A stretch of DNA of 28,579 nt from an uncultured Collinsella sp. Lineage in GTDB: Bacteria > Actinomycetota > Coriobacteriia > Coriobacteriales > Coriobacteriaceae. Shown piece after piece: positions 7,846 through 16,208 of the stretch. Made by a program: the position numbers and the translations under genes. The notes under the pieces are model-generated. The model was not told the origin of the DNA. It saw nothing but the letters and a program-made list of their open reading frames with translations, and searched no databases. Positions within the stretch are counted from its first letter, which is position 1. Each line of letters begins with the position of its first letter. Location of the stretch: contig CATXWM010000028.1 of NCBI GenBank assembly GCA_958403205.1, positions 1-28,579 on the forward strand. The letters run 5' to 3'.

Positions 7846-8603
7846 AAATACACTAACACTAACAGCGGAGATGACGACGTCGATGCCCTTCATGCAGCTG
7901 AGCACGTCCATCGTCGGCTTCCATCGGGGCTGTTCCGACTGGGACTCCACCTTGGATTCCAGGTCCTTCTTCTCGTCTACCGCCCGCTTGACGCGCTCCT
8001 TATAGCAGTCGAGGGTCTGCTGGGCCGTGGGGTCGGCCATCTCCGCGGCTTCGATCCAGGCCCAGTGCGCCCTGGTCCACGTCCCGAGCCTCCTTCTCTG
8101 GTCGTCTCCGCCGGGGTGGCACTGCCCATTCCTGGGCAGGTACTTGGAGAGGCGCTGCTTGACGGTAACACGGTAACCTCTCCCGGGCATCGGCGGGGGC
8201 CTGGGAGAGGTCCCTGGCGCCCTCGCACTCGCAGTCGGGGACGTGGACCTCGACGATTTCGTGCAGTGCGAGCTGCTTGGCCGAAAACTCGGCGTCGCGC
8301 TTGTCGGTCTTGCGTCGCTTGTCGGCCGCGGGCCTCTGCATCTTGGAGACCGCGCCGATGACGCAGTCCACGCCGAGGCAGCGCGGCTCCCTGCAGAAGG
8401 GAAAGCCGGTGACGCCGGACTCGTAGACTGCCCCGGGCGACTCGATAGAAAGGATCGAGTCGGCGACGGAGGCGGGGTCGTAGGAGAAGGGGCTTCCCGC
8501 CGATCTCGCCCGTGAACGGATTGAAGGCGCATCCTTTGATGCTGCGGGCGTGCACCTCAAGGCCAATAGAGGCAACATGTGGCATTGTGAGCCAGTCTCG
8601 CAT
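7846..8603 (-). pseudogene. IS110-family transposase remnant
   Basis: Pieces of one transposase lie in three minus-strand frames. Frame one (from 8603) has VASIGLEVHARSIKGCAFNP. Frame two has FSYDPASVAD, YESGVTGF, GVDCVIGAVSKMQRP and KTDKRDAEFSAKQLAL. Frame three has KQRLSKYLPRNGQ, TWTRAHWAWIEAAEMADP and PRWKPTMDVLSCMKGID. These match the N-terminal (DEDD) half of IS110-family enzymes. The expected first catalytic Asp (GIDVH) reads Glu (GLEVH). The second, Ser-nucleophile domain is missing after about 7850. With at least two frameshifts and a deleted C-terminus it is inactive. IS110 elements lack long terminal repeats, so no ends are called. Confidence 0.85.
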
Positions 8604-8809
8604 TGTGGCAACCTGGCTGGCTGCCGGATTTTAATGACGACGACCATTGTCAGCCTTGGCCCACGAATCAAAAGACGATACGAAGCAGGGGCTCACATTG
8701 TTCTGCTCATATCGTCTTTATGGCGCACTACCATTCACCGAAATTCGGCAACTTTTTCATTCTCTATATACATGTTTAAACAACATGTTCTACAATAGGG
8801 ACAATAGAA
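8604..8809. promoter_or_regulatory. Upstream region of malQ
   Basis: No gene is seen. It holds a 10-bp inverted repeat with a 29-nt loop (8671-8680 with 8710-8719), possibly tied to the IS remnant. A -10-like TACAAT lies at 8791-8796, with the operator-like 10-mer (8774-8783) just upstream of it. No good -35 is evident. Confidence 0.45.
8774..8783 (-). promoter_or_regulatory. Operator-like 10-mer TTGTTTAAAC upstream of malQ
   Basis: The 10-mer lies on the minus strand within a larger symmetry (ACATGTT, 5-nt centre, AACATGT, 8770-8788). It sits between the expected -35 position and the -10-like TACAAT of malQ. The same 10-mer recurs upstream of the regulator and PTS genes. Inferred to bind the GntR protein encoded at 17832-18551. 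Confidence 0.5.
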
Positions 8810-10387
8810 ATGGAAACTCGGGACGAGCCGTCTATCCATCTACGGCGCAGCCCCTTATTCAAAAGGACGGTGAGTGCATCCATGGAGCGTGCAAGCGGTG
8901 TTCTCATGCCCGTTTCGTCATTGCCCGGGCCTTACGGCATCGGCGGCTTTGGCCGGAACGCCTACGACTTTGTCGATTTCCTCGTATCGTGCAAACAACA
9001 TTACTGGCAGATTCTGCCCCTCACGACGACGAGCTATGGCGATTCGCCCTATCAGTCGTTCTCGGCCCGCGCAGGCAACCCCAACTTTATCGACTTTGCC
9101 GAGCTTATCGAAGCTGGCTATCTAGAGCAGCGCGATATCGACGGCGTGTATCTGGGGTCTGACCCCACCAACGTCGACTACGGCGCTATCTTTGGCGGTC
9201 GCCGTCAGATTCTCGACCGTGCCGCCCAGCGCTTTGCGACTAACAAGCCTGCAGACTTTGATGACTTTATCCAGGCCAACGAGGACTGGCTCATCCCCTA
9301 CTGCGAGTTTATGACCGTTAAGGAGGAGTGCGGCCTTAGGGCGTTTTGGGAGTGGCACGAGGAGCTTCGCTGCCGCGGCGGCGCCAGCAGCAAGGTTTGC
9401 GCCGACCATCCCGAGCGCATGCTGTATCACCAGATGACGCAGTACTTCTTCGATCGCCAGTGGAGCCGCCTCAAGGCTTACGCCAACGAGCGCGACATCC
9501 TGATCATCGGCGATCTGCCCATCTACGTCTCGCGCGACTCCGTCGAGATGTGGGCGAGCCCCGAGCTCTTTAAGATTGACGCCGCCGGCAATCCCATCAG
9601 CGTCGCCGGCACGCCGCCCGACCAGTTCTCGGCCACCGGCCAGTACTGGGGAAATCCCATCTACGACTGGGACGCCATGGAGTCCGACGGCTTCTCCTGG
9701 TGGGAGGGCCGCATTCGCGCCGCCCTCGACATGTACGACGTCATCCGCCTGGATCACTTCCGCGGCTTCGAGGCCTATTGGGAGGTGCCGTTCTCCTCGC
9801 CCGATTCGTCCTACGGTTCGTGGACGCAGGGTCCCGGCCTCAAGTTCTTCAAGACGCTCGAGAAAAAGCTCGGCACGCTGCCCATCATCGCCGAGGACCT
9901 GGGCTTCCTCACCCCCGGCGTCATCGACATGCGCGACAACTCGGGCTTCCCCGGCATGAAGATCCTGCAGTTTGCCTTTGAGGGCACCAACTCGTACTAC
10001 CTGCCGCATAACTACATCGCCAACACCGTCGCCTATGTGGGCACCCACGACAACGAGACGGCGCGCGGTTGGTTTGAGGGAACGGCCACCCCCCGTCAGC
10101 GCGAGCAGGCAGCCCTGTACACCCATCAGCAGGCCGGCGAACCCATGGCAGATGCACTCAACCGCACCATCGCCGCCAGCGTGAGCGACACGTGCATCTA
10201 CACCATGCAGGACCTGCTCAACTTGGGCAACGAGGCGCGCATCAACACCCCTGCCACGCTGGGCGGCAACTGGACCTGGCGCATGCTCGACGGCGCCATC
10301 ACCCGCGAGCTCGAGCACAAACTCACCGACTGGACCGAGACCTACTTCCGCATCCCGTCGGAAGCCGAAATCGAGCTTCCTCAATAG
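8810..10387 (+). CDS. malQ: 4-alpha-glucanotransferase (amylomaltase, GH77)
   Basis: This cytoplasmic enzyme moves alpha-1,4-glucan segments between maltodextrins and releases glucose, producing longer chains for phosphorolysis. The 525 residues match the usual size of bacterial MalQ. The family opening RASGVLMPVSSLPGPYGIGG is near residue 27. Catalytic residues are visible: nucleophile Asp315 in RLDHFRGFEAYW, acid/base Glu362 in IIAEDLGF, and Asp414 in GTHDNETARGW. The start could be 8810 (weak site) or ATG 8882, where family members usually begin and GGTGAG lies 8 nt upstream. It is followed by a terminator and then glgP on the same strand. An operator-like 10-mer overlaps its promoter region. 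Confidence 0.95.
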   Translation: METRDEPSIHLRRSPLFKRTVSASMERASGVLMPVSSLPGPYGIGGFGRNAYDFVDFLVSCKQHYWQILPLTTTSYGDSPYQSFSARAGNPNFIDFAELIEAGYLEQRDIDGVYLGSDPTNVDYGAIFGGRRQILDRAAQRFATNKPADFDDFIQANEDWLIPYCEFMTVKEECGLRAFWEWHEELRCRGGASSKVCADHPERMLYHQMTQYFFDRQWSRLKAYANERDILIIGDLPIYVSRDSVEMWASPELFKIDAAGNPISVAGTPPDQFSATGQYWGNPIYDWDAMESDGFSWWEGRIRAALDMYDVIRLDHFRGFEAYWEVPFSSPDSSYGSWTQGPGLKFFKTLEKKLGTLPIIAEDLGFLTPGVIDMRDNSGFPGMKILQFAFEGTNSYYLPHNYIANTVAYVGTHDNETARGWFEGTATPRQREQAALYTHQQAGEPMADALNRTIAASVSDTCIYTMQDLLNLGNEARINTPATLGGNWTWRMLDGAITRELEHKLTDWTETYFRIPSEAEIELPQ

Positions 10388-10435
10388 GAGCCACCGCGCC
10401 CGACCCCACCCCACCGTGCGGACGCGACCGCTTTT

Positions 10436-10477
10436 CCCGCGCGAGGCCACCCCAATCCCCTCGCGCGGGCTTCTTTT
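10436..10477 (+). terminator. Intrinsic terminator after malQ
   Basis: An 11-bp GC-rich stem (10436-10446 with 10459-10469, 12-nt loop) is followed by CTTCTTTT. It separates malQ from glgP, so glgP probably has its own start or depends on read-through. Confidence 0.75.
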
Positions 10478-10516
10478 GAATTTCTGACATGTCGTCAACT
10501 CACCACAGGAGGAAAC

Positions 10517-12784
10517 ATGCCCCGTATCGATCTTGCGGATCTTGCCGAGCAGTCCTTTGGAACTTCGCTCGAGCAACTCGATGACCGCCGCATTTACAAA
10601 CTGCTGGTCAAGCTCGTACAGGAGCGCTCCGCCGCCTGCCCGCTCAACAATGGCAAGAAAAAGCTCTATTACATCTCTGCTGAGTTTTTGATTGGCAAAC
10701 TGCTGATCAACAACATGATCGACCTTGGCATCTATGCCGAGGTCAAAGACCAGCTCACCGCTGCCGGCCACGACCTCAACAAGATTGAGGAATTTGAGGT
10801 CGAACCGTCGCTGGGCAACGGCGGCCTGGGTCGCCTGGCCGCGTGCTTCTTGGATTCCATTGCCACGCTGGGCCTTACCGGCGACGGTGTGGGCCTCAAT
10901 TACCATTACGGCCTGTTCCGTCAGCGCTTTGTCGACAATCAGCAGAAGGCCGTCCCCGACGAATGGCTTGGCGAGCAGGACATCCTGATCGATGACGACC
11001 GTTCCTACACCGTCGAGTTTGGCGATTTTGCCGTCACCTCCAAGCTCGTCAACATCGATGTGCCCGGTTACGGCCAGCCCACCAAGAACCGCCTGCGTCT
11101 GTTTGACCTGGCAAGTGTCGACGACGGCCTGGTCCCCGGCAGCTCCATCGACTTCGACAAGACCGAGATCACCAAGAACCTCACCTTGTTCCTCTATCCG
11201 GATGATTCCGACGAGCAGGGCCGCCTGCTTCGTATCTACCAGGAGTACTTCATGGTGAGCAACGCCGCCCAACTCCTGATCGACGAGGCCGTCGAGCGCG
11301 GCAGCAACCTGCACGATCTGGCCGACTACGCCGTGGTCCAGATCAACGACACGCACCCCACCATGGTCATTCCCGAGCTCATCCGCCTGCTCACCACCGA
11401 GCACGACATCGAGTTTGACGAGGCCGTTACCATCGTGCGCTCCATGGTCGCCTACACCAACCATACGATCCTTGCCGAGGCACTCGAGAAGTGGCCGCTC
11501 GCCAGCCTGCAGAAGGTCTCGCCCGCCATCGCCGACATCATCGTCAAGCTCGACGAGGTTGCCAAGGCCGAGCACGATGATCCGCGCGTCGCCATCATCG
11601 ACGAGCACGACACCGTCCACATGGCCCACATGGACATTCACTTTGGCTTTTCCATCAATGGCGTCGCCACACTCCACACCAAGATTCTGGAGGACACCGA
11701 GCTTCACCCGTTCTACGAGATCTATCCCGAGAAGTTCTCCAACAAGACCAACGGCATCACCTTCCGCCGTTGGATCCATGGCGCCAACCCCGCGCTCGCC
11801 AGCCTGCTCGACGATGTGATCGGCACCGATTGGCGCAGCACCGGCGACCTGAGCAAGCTCGCCGAATTCGCTAACGACAAGGATGTTCTTGAGCGCCTGG
11901 CCGCCACCAAGGCCGAGGCCAAGACCATCATGCGCCAGTTCATGCCGCTCGAGCAGGGTGTGACCATTCCCTCCAACGCCATCATCGATGTTCAGGTCAA
12001 GCGTATCCACGAGTACAAGCGCCAGCAGATGCTCGCGCTCTACATCATCTGGAAGTATCTCGACATCAAGAACGGCAATAAACCCGAGCACCCCATCACC
12101 ATCATCTTCGGCGGCAAGGCGGCACCTGCCTACACCATCGCCCAGGACATCATCCATTTGATCCTGACACTGTCGCAGTGGATCGCCAACGACCCCGACG
12201 TGGCCCCCTACCTGCAGGTTGTCATGATCGAGAACTACAACGTCACCGCTGCTGAGCGTGTGATCCCCGCCGCCGATATCTCCGAGCAGATCAGCCTGGC
12301 CTCCAAGGAGGCGAGCGGCACCTCCAACATGAAGTTCATGCTCAACGGCGCTTTGACCCTGTGCACGCTTGACGGTGCCAACGTGGAGATTGCCGAGCTC
12401 GTGGGCGACGAGAACATCTACACCTTTGGTGCCTCTTCCAAGCAGGTCGAGCAGCTCTACGCCGACGGCAGCTATGACGCCGGCGCGCTCTATCGCAAGC
12501 CCGGCATCAAGCTGCTGGTGGACTTCATCACCAACCCCGCCTTTATGGCGACCGGCAACGCCGAGCGCCTGCAGCGTCTGCACGACGACATCAAGGGCAA
12601 GGACTGGTTTATGGCCCTGCTCGACATTGAGGAGTACATCCAGACCAAGGAGCGCGTGCTGGCAGACTACGAGGACCAGGACGCTTGGATGCGCAAGGCG
12701 CTGATCAACATCGCCAACGCCGGCACCTTCTCGTCTGACCGCACGATCTCACAGTACAACGACGAGATTTGGCACCTGAGCTAA
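10517..12784 (+). CDS. glgP: Glycogen/maltodextrin phosphorylase (GT35)
   Basis: This PLP-dependent cytoplasmic enzyme releases glucose 1-phosphate from alpha-1,4-glucan ends with inorganic phosphate. It has 755 residues, slightly shorter than the roughly 800 of Escherichia coli GlgP/MalP, with the difference in N-terminal regulatory segments. Motifs include EPSLGNGGLGRLAACFLDS, INDTHPTM, NGITFRRW, QVKRIHEYKRQQ and the PLP site EASGTSNMKFMLNGA with Lys606. AGGAGG lies 6 nt before the ATG. With MalQ it completes maltodextrin breakdown: MalQ lengthens short chains and GlgP phosphorolyses them. Sequence alone cannot decide between glycogen and maltodextrin as the main substrate; the neighbourhood favours maltodextrin. 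Confidence 0.95.
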   Translation: MPRIDLADLAEQSFGTSLEQLDDRRIYKLLVKLVQERSAACPLNNGKKKLYYISAEFLIGKLLINNMIDLGIYAEVKDQLTAAGHDLNKIEEFEVEPSLGNGGLGRLAACFLDSIATLGLTGDGVGLNYHYGLFRQRFVDNQQKAVPDEWLGEQDILIDDDRSYTVEFGDFAVTSKLVNIDVPGYGQPTKNRLRLFDLASVDDGLVPGSSIDFDKTEITKNLTLFLYPDDSDEQGRLLRIYQEYFMVSNAAQLLIDEAVERGSNLHDLADYAVVQINDTHPTMVIPELIRLLTTEHDIEFDEAVTIVRSMVAYTNHTILAEALEKWPLASLQKVSPAIADIIVKLDEVAKAEHDDPRVAIIDEHDTVHMAHMDIHFGFSINGVATLHTKILEDTELHPFYEIYPEKFSNKTNGITFRRWIHGANPALASLLDDVIGTDWRSTGDLSKLAEFANDKDVLERLAATKAEAKTIMRQFMPLEQGVTIPSNAIIDVQVKRIHEYKRQQMLALYIIWKYLDIKNGNKPEHPITIIFGGKAAPAYTIAQDIIHLILTLSQWIANDPDVAPYLQVVMIENYNVTAAERVIPAADISEQISLASKEASGTSNMKFMLNGALTLCTLDGANVEIAELVGDENIYTFGASSKQVEQLYADGSYDAGALYRKPGIKLLVDFITNPAFMATGNAERLQRLHDDIKGKDWFMALLDIEEYIQTKERVLADYEDQDAWMRKALINIANAGTFSSDRTISQYNDEIWHLS

Positions 12785-12812
12785 TTTCGTTTTCTTTACC
12801 CATCCTCTTGAA

Positions 12813-12845
12813 AGCGGAGTCGCGGCAACGCGGCTCCGCTTTTTG
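12813..12845 (+). terminator. Intrinsic terminator after glgP
   Basis: An AGCGGAG-CGCG stem (12813-12824) pairs with 12829-12840 around a GCAA loop and is followed by TTTTTG. It ends the malQ/glgP side of the locus. Confidence 0.85.
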
Positions 12846-12883
12846 TGCCGATACGCCGGCCCGTGATTTGTCTCGACCAAACA

Positions 12884-13020
12884 ATCTCGTTCTGTAACAG
12901 GTAGCTGCCGAAATCAGCCTCCCGTGTTACAGATCGAGATGAAAGGATAGGCAGCTCGATGCTGTCTCAATCTGTAACATCTAGACCCAATTTGGCCCTC
13001 CTCCTGTTACAGATCAAGAC
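12884..13020. repeat. Two tandem inverted-repeat pairs built on TCTGTAACA
   Basis: Pair one has 16-nt arms at 12884-12899 and 12925-12940 with one mismatch. Pair two has 16-nt arms at 12964-12979 and 13005-13020 with two mismatches. All four arms contain TCTGTAACA or its complement. The spacers are 25 nt each but differ in sequence. The element lies between the converging glgP and ABC operons and codes for nothing visible. Confidence 0.7.
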
Positions 13021-13046
13021 AAACCGGCAGATGAACGGCCCCAGCA

Positions 13047-13090
13047 CAAAGAAAGGCTCCCCTCTCGCCCAGCGGATGGGAGGGGAGCCT
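13047..13090 (-). terminator. Intrinsic terminator of the maltodextrin ABC operon
   Basis: An 11-bp stem (13080-13090 with 13054-13064) is followed on the minus strand by TTTCTTTG. It lies about 70 nt after the stop of the ATPase gene. Confidence 0.75.
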
Positions 13091-13159
13091 TATATGTGAC
13101 CACGGCAAAAGGATGGCAAAGCCGCAGTCGCCCAAAAGGAGGGCCTGATTGGATCGGGC

Positions 13160-14359
13160 CTAGATAAGGTTCTTGCCAGACACCTTATCGAAGAGATGGG
13201 TCGCGTTCTTCTCGAACTTGAACCAAATGGGGTCGCCCGCCTTGAGCGCACCCTTGGCCTCGAGATCGACGACGGGGATGATCAGGACAAACTGGCCGTC
13301 GGGAGACATCACATGAACGTGCTCGGTCGAACCCATGAGCTCGGTGACCTCGATGGTGCCCTGAAGCGCACCCTCCTCGCCCTTTTCGGCAAGCAGAATC
13401 TGCTCGGGACGTACGCCGGCCGTGATCTCCTTCACGTCGCCGCCGTCCCAATTAAGGGCGAGCTGAGCGCAGGTCTCGGGGGCCAGCGCGACATTCATGT
13501 CGTCGGTCTTGACGGTAAAGCCGTCGCCCGAGCGCACCAGCTGGGCATCGAAGAAGTTCATCTGCGGCACGCCGATGAAGCCGGCGACGAAGATGTTCGC
13601 GGGATGGTTGAAGACCTCCTGCGGGGTGGCGATCTGTTGGACGACGCCGTCCTTCATGACCACAATGCGATCGCCGAGGGTCATGGCCTCGGTCTGGTCG
13701 TGGGTGACGTAGATGAACGTGCCCTTGATCTCGTGGCGCAGCTTGATGAGCTCGGCACGCATCTGGTTACGCAGCTTGGCGTCCAGGTTGGACAGCGGCT
13801 CGTCCATCAGGAAGACCTTAGGATCACGCACGATGGCGCGGCCGATAGCGACACGCTGACGCTGGCCGCCCGAAAGCGCCTTGGGCTTACGGTCGAGGTA
13901 CTCGGTGATACCCAAGATCTCGGCAGCGGAGCGAACCTTGCGGTCGATCTCGTCCTTGGGGACCTTCTTGAGCTCAAGCGTAAACGCCATGTTCTCGTAC
14001 ACCGTCATGTTGGGGTACAGAGCGTAGCTCTGGAACACCATGGCGATGTCGCGGTCCTTGGGAGCGACGTCGTTGACGCGCTTGCCGTCGATGAACACGT
14101 CACCCGAGGTGATGTCCTCCAGGCCAGCAACCATGCGCATCGTCGTGGACTTACCGCAGCCAGACGGGCCAACGAGGACGACGAACTCCTGGTCGTGAAC
14201 GGTGAGGTTAAAGTCCTCAACAGCGAGCACGCCATCCTCGGTAACCTTGAGGTTGTGCTTCTTCTCCTCGGTCTTCTTCTTTTTGCCAAAGAAGCCCTTC
14301 TTTTTGGACTCGGTGTTGGGATACACCTTCTGAACATGTTTGAGAACGATCTCGGCCAT
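13160..14359 (-). CDS. msmK: Sugar ABC importer ATPase, MsmK/MalK/UgpC family
   Basis: This 399-residue ATPase energises the importer whose permeases are encoded just upstream. Walker A is GPSGCGKST (about 64-72), the signature is LSGGQRQRVAIGRA and Walker B is VFLMDEPLSNLD. The C-terminal 130 residues form an OB/TOBE-type domain (GVRPEQILLAEKGE and EVTELMGSTEHV). Unlike typical MalK it carries an insertion of about 25 mostly charged residues (16-43, including FFGKKKKTEEKK) between the first beta strand and Walker A. The start at 14359 has AAAGG about 8 nt upstream. The gene is 68 nt after the second permease. MsmK-type ATPases often serve several sugar importers, so its role may extend beyond this operon. 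Confidence 0.92.
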   Translation of the reverse strand: MAEIVLKHVQKVYPNTESKKKGFFGKKKKTEEKKHNLKVTEDGVLAVEDFNLTVHDQEFVVLVGPSGCGKSTTMRMVAGLEDITSGDVFIDGKRVNDVAPKDRDIAMVFQSYALYPNMTVYENMAFTLELKKVPKDEIDRKVRSAAEILGITEYLDRKPKALSGGQRQRVAIGRAIVRDPKVFLMDEPLSNLDAKLRNQMRAELIKLRHEIKGTFIYVTHDQTEAMTLGDRIVVMKDGVVQQIATPQEVFNHPANIFVAGFIGVPQMNFFDAQLVRSGDGFTVKTDDMNVALAPETCAQLALNWDGGDVKEITAGVRPEQILLAEKGEEGALQGTIEVTELMGSTEHVHVMSPDGQFVLIIPVVDLEAKGALKAGDPIWFKFEKNATHLFDKVSGKNLI

Positions 14360-14427
14360 GTCTCTACCTTTCGATACGCGGCGCCGCGCTGAGGGGCGCC
14401 GCTAAAACTTGCAAAACAGTTACGGCA

Positions 14428-15267
14428 TCAGCCCTTGACGGCACCTGCCACCACACCGTCGATGATGTACTTCTGGCAGAGGATGTACATGATGACGATG
14501 GGGACAACGACCATCATGATGCAGGCCATCATGGGGCCGAGCTCGACGTGGCCGTAGCCGCCGCGGAAGTACTGAATCAAGATAGGAATGGTCTTGTACT
14601 TGGTGGAGTCGAGCGTAAGGTAGGGCAGCAGATAGTCGTTCCAGACCCACATGGTCTCGAGGATGCCGACCGAAAGATAGGTGGGCTTCATGATGGGGAG
14701 GACGATCTTAAAGAACACCTGGACCGGGTTGCAGCCGTCGATCATGGCCGCCTCTTCGATCTCGAGCGGAATGTTCTTTACAAAGCCGGCGAACATAAAG
14801 ACCGCCAGGCCCGCGCCAAAGCCAAGATAGATAAAGCAGATGTTGAACGGCGTGTTAAAGCCGATGCGGTCCGCCAAATTGGACAGCGTGAACATGAGCA
14901 TTTGGAAGGGCACGACCATCGAGAAGACGAACAGGTAATAGAAGAAGTTCGAGATCTTGTTGTTGACACGGACTACGTACCAAGCGCACATGGAGCAGCA
15001 CACCAAGATCAGAACGACCGACGTGACCGTGATGATGAGCGAGTACATAAATGCCGAGGCAAAGCCCTGCTCGTTAAGGGCGTGCATGTAGTTTGCGAGG
15101 CCGTTGAACGTCTCGGGCGTGAGCAGATCGAATGCCGTGGTGGTGCTGATTGCAGTTGCCTTTTTAAAGGAATTGAGCGCAATCATGAACACGGGGTAGA
15201 TCCACGCGAGCGACAGAATCGTAAAGAAAATCGAGAGCGCGCGATTGATAACCTTATCGCGTTTCAT
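14428..15267 (-). CDS. malG: Maltodextrin-type ABC importer permease, MalG-like
   Basis: This is a 279-residue inner permease with six membrane segments. The conserved EAA loop that docks on the ATPase reads EEAAMIDGCNPVQVFFKIVLP (about residues 190-210). The ATG at 15267 overlaps the TAA of the partner permease by one base, and AGGAGG lies about 10 nt upstream, so the two permeases are coupled. It belongs to the binding-protein-dependent CUT1 sugar importer family. The sugar is inferred to be maltose or maltodextrin from the neighbouring malQ and glgP. Confidence 0.9.
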   Translation of the reverse strand: MKRDKVINRALSIFFTILSLAWIYPVFMIALNSFKKATAISTTTAFDLLTPETFNGLANYMHALNEQGFASAFMYSLIITVTSVVLILVCCSMCAWYVVRVNNKISNFFYYLFVFSMVVPFQMLMFTLSNLADRIGFNTPFNICFIYLGFGAGLAVFMFAGFVKNIPLEIEEAAMIDGCNPVQVFFKIVLPIMKPTYLSVGILETMWVWNDYLLPYLTLDSTKYKTIPILIQYFRGGYGHVELGPMMACIMMVVVPIVIMYILCQKYIIDGVVAGAVKG

Positions 15268-16121
15268 TACTGCTGCACCTCCTTGGACCTCGTGGCCTTA
15301 AGCTGAATCATGGAGATGGCTACGACCAGGATGCAGAAGATAACCGCCTTGGCCTGACCGATACCCTGCCATGCGATACCGGCACGCGAATAGAACGTGT
15401 TGTAGATGTTCAGGGCGAGCATCTCGGTGGAGTGCGCGGGGGCGCCGCCGGTAAGGGCGAGGTTCTGGTCGAACAGCTTAAAGCCGTTGGTGATGGACAG
15501 GAACAGGCAGATGGTGATGGTCGGCATCAGATTGGGGATCTTAACCTTCCAAAACGTCTGCCATGCCGTGGCACCGTCGACCTTGGCGGCCTCGATGTAG
15601 TCGGACGGTATGGACTGCAGACCAGCGATGTAGATAATCATCATGTAGCCGACCTGCTGCCACAGGGTCAGGATGATAAGGCCCCAGAAGCCAGCAGCAG
15701 AGTTAAGGGCGATGAGCTGGGCGCCCACGTTGGAGAGCAGGCAGTTGATCAGAATCTGCCAAATGTAGCCCAGCACGATGCCGCCGATCAGGTTAGGCAT
15801 AAAGAAGATCGTACGGAAGATGTTGGTGCCTTTGAGCGCCTTGCGGGTGAGCGCCTGCGCAATGGCCAGGGCGATCACGTTGATGAGCACCGTCGACAGG
15901 AAGGCAAACGCCACGGTAAAGAAGAACGACGTGGAGAACTGCGGATCGGACAGCGCGCGCACGTAGTTCTCGATACCGACAAAGTGCGCGTTACTAATGA
16001 TAATAAACTGGCAGAACGAGAGATAGAAGCCCTGGATAAAAGGGATCACGAACCCGATCATAAACGCCAGACACGTGGGCAGCATAAAGAGCGGCCACCA
16101 GCGCTTGAGTGCTTTGCCCAT
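15267..16121 (-). CDS. malF: Maltodextrin-type ABC importer permease, MalF-like
   Basis: This is a 284-residue permease with six membrane segments. It lacks the extra N-terminal helices and the P2 periplasmic domain of enterobacterial MalF, as is normal in Gram-positive CUT1 systems. The EAA loop is EAAKVDGATAWQTFWKVKIP. GAAAGGA precedes the start. It is separated from the binding protein gene by 87 nt containing a strong hairpin, and it is coupled to the next permease. The pair forms the import channel. Confidence 0.9.
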   Translation of the reverse strand: MGKALKRWWPLFMLPTCLAFMIGFVIPFIQGFYLSFCQFIIISNAHFVGIENYVRALSDPQFSTSFFFTVAFAFLSTVLINVIALAIAQALTRKALKGTNIFRTIFFMPNLIGGIVLGYIWQILINCLLSNVGAQLIALNSAAGFWGLIILTLWQQVGYMMIIYIAGLQSIPSDYIEAAKVDGATAWQTFWKVKIPNLMPTITICLFLSITNGFKLFDQNLALTGGAPAHSTEMLALNIYNTFYSRAGIAWQGIGQAKAVIFCILVVAISMIQLKATRSKEVQQ

Positions 16122-16141
16122 AAAAGGGTCCTTTCAATATG

Positions 16142-16177
16142 CAGGGGGCGGGCAAACCAACGTCTGCCCGCCCCCTG
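16142..16177 (-). promoter_or_regulatory. Intra-operon hairpin between binding protein and permease genes
   Basis: A perfect 13-bp GC stem (16142-16154 with 16165-16177, 10-nt loop) lies in the malE-malF gap, without a T-run. Such hairpins stabilise the upstream mRNA and give more binding protein than permease; that role is inferred here. Confidence 0.65.
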
Positions 16178-16208
16178 TCGCTAATCAGATAGCTTGGGCA
16201 GCAACTGC

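Noticed and set aside
9122..12583. A 1153-codon open frame antisense to malQ/glgP
   Set aside because: It is a by-product of strong GC-biased codon use in the sense genes. It is repetitive Val/Gly/Asp-rich, has no domain and covers the 3' end of two well-supported enzymes.
12884..13020. CRISPR array
   Set aside because: There are only four short arms in alternating orientation, with no direct repeats of CRISPR length and no cas genes.
13196..14392. A 398-codon open frame antisense to the ABC ATPase gene
   Set aside because: The minus strand carries all ATPase motifs; this frame is a mirror of them.
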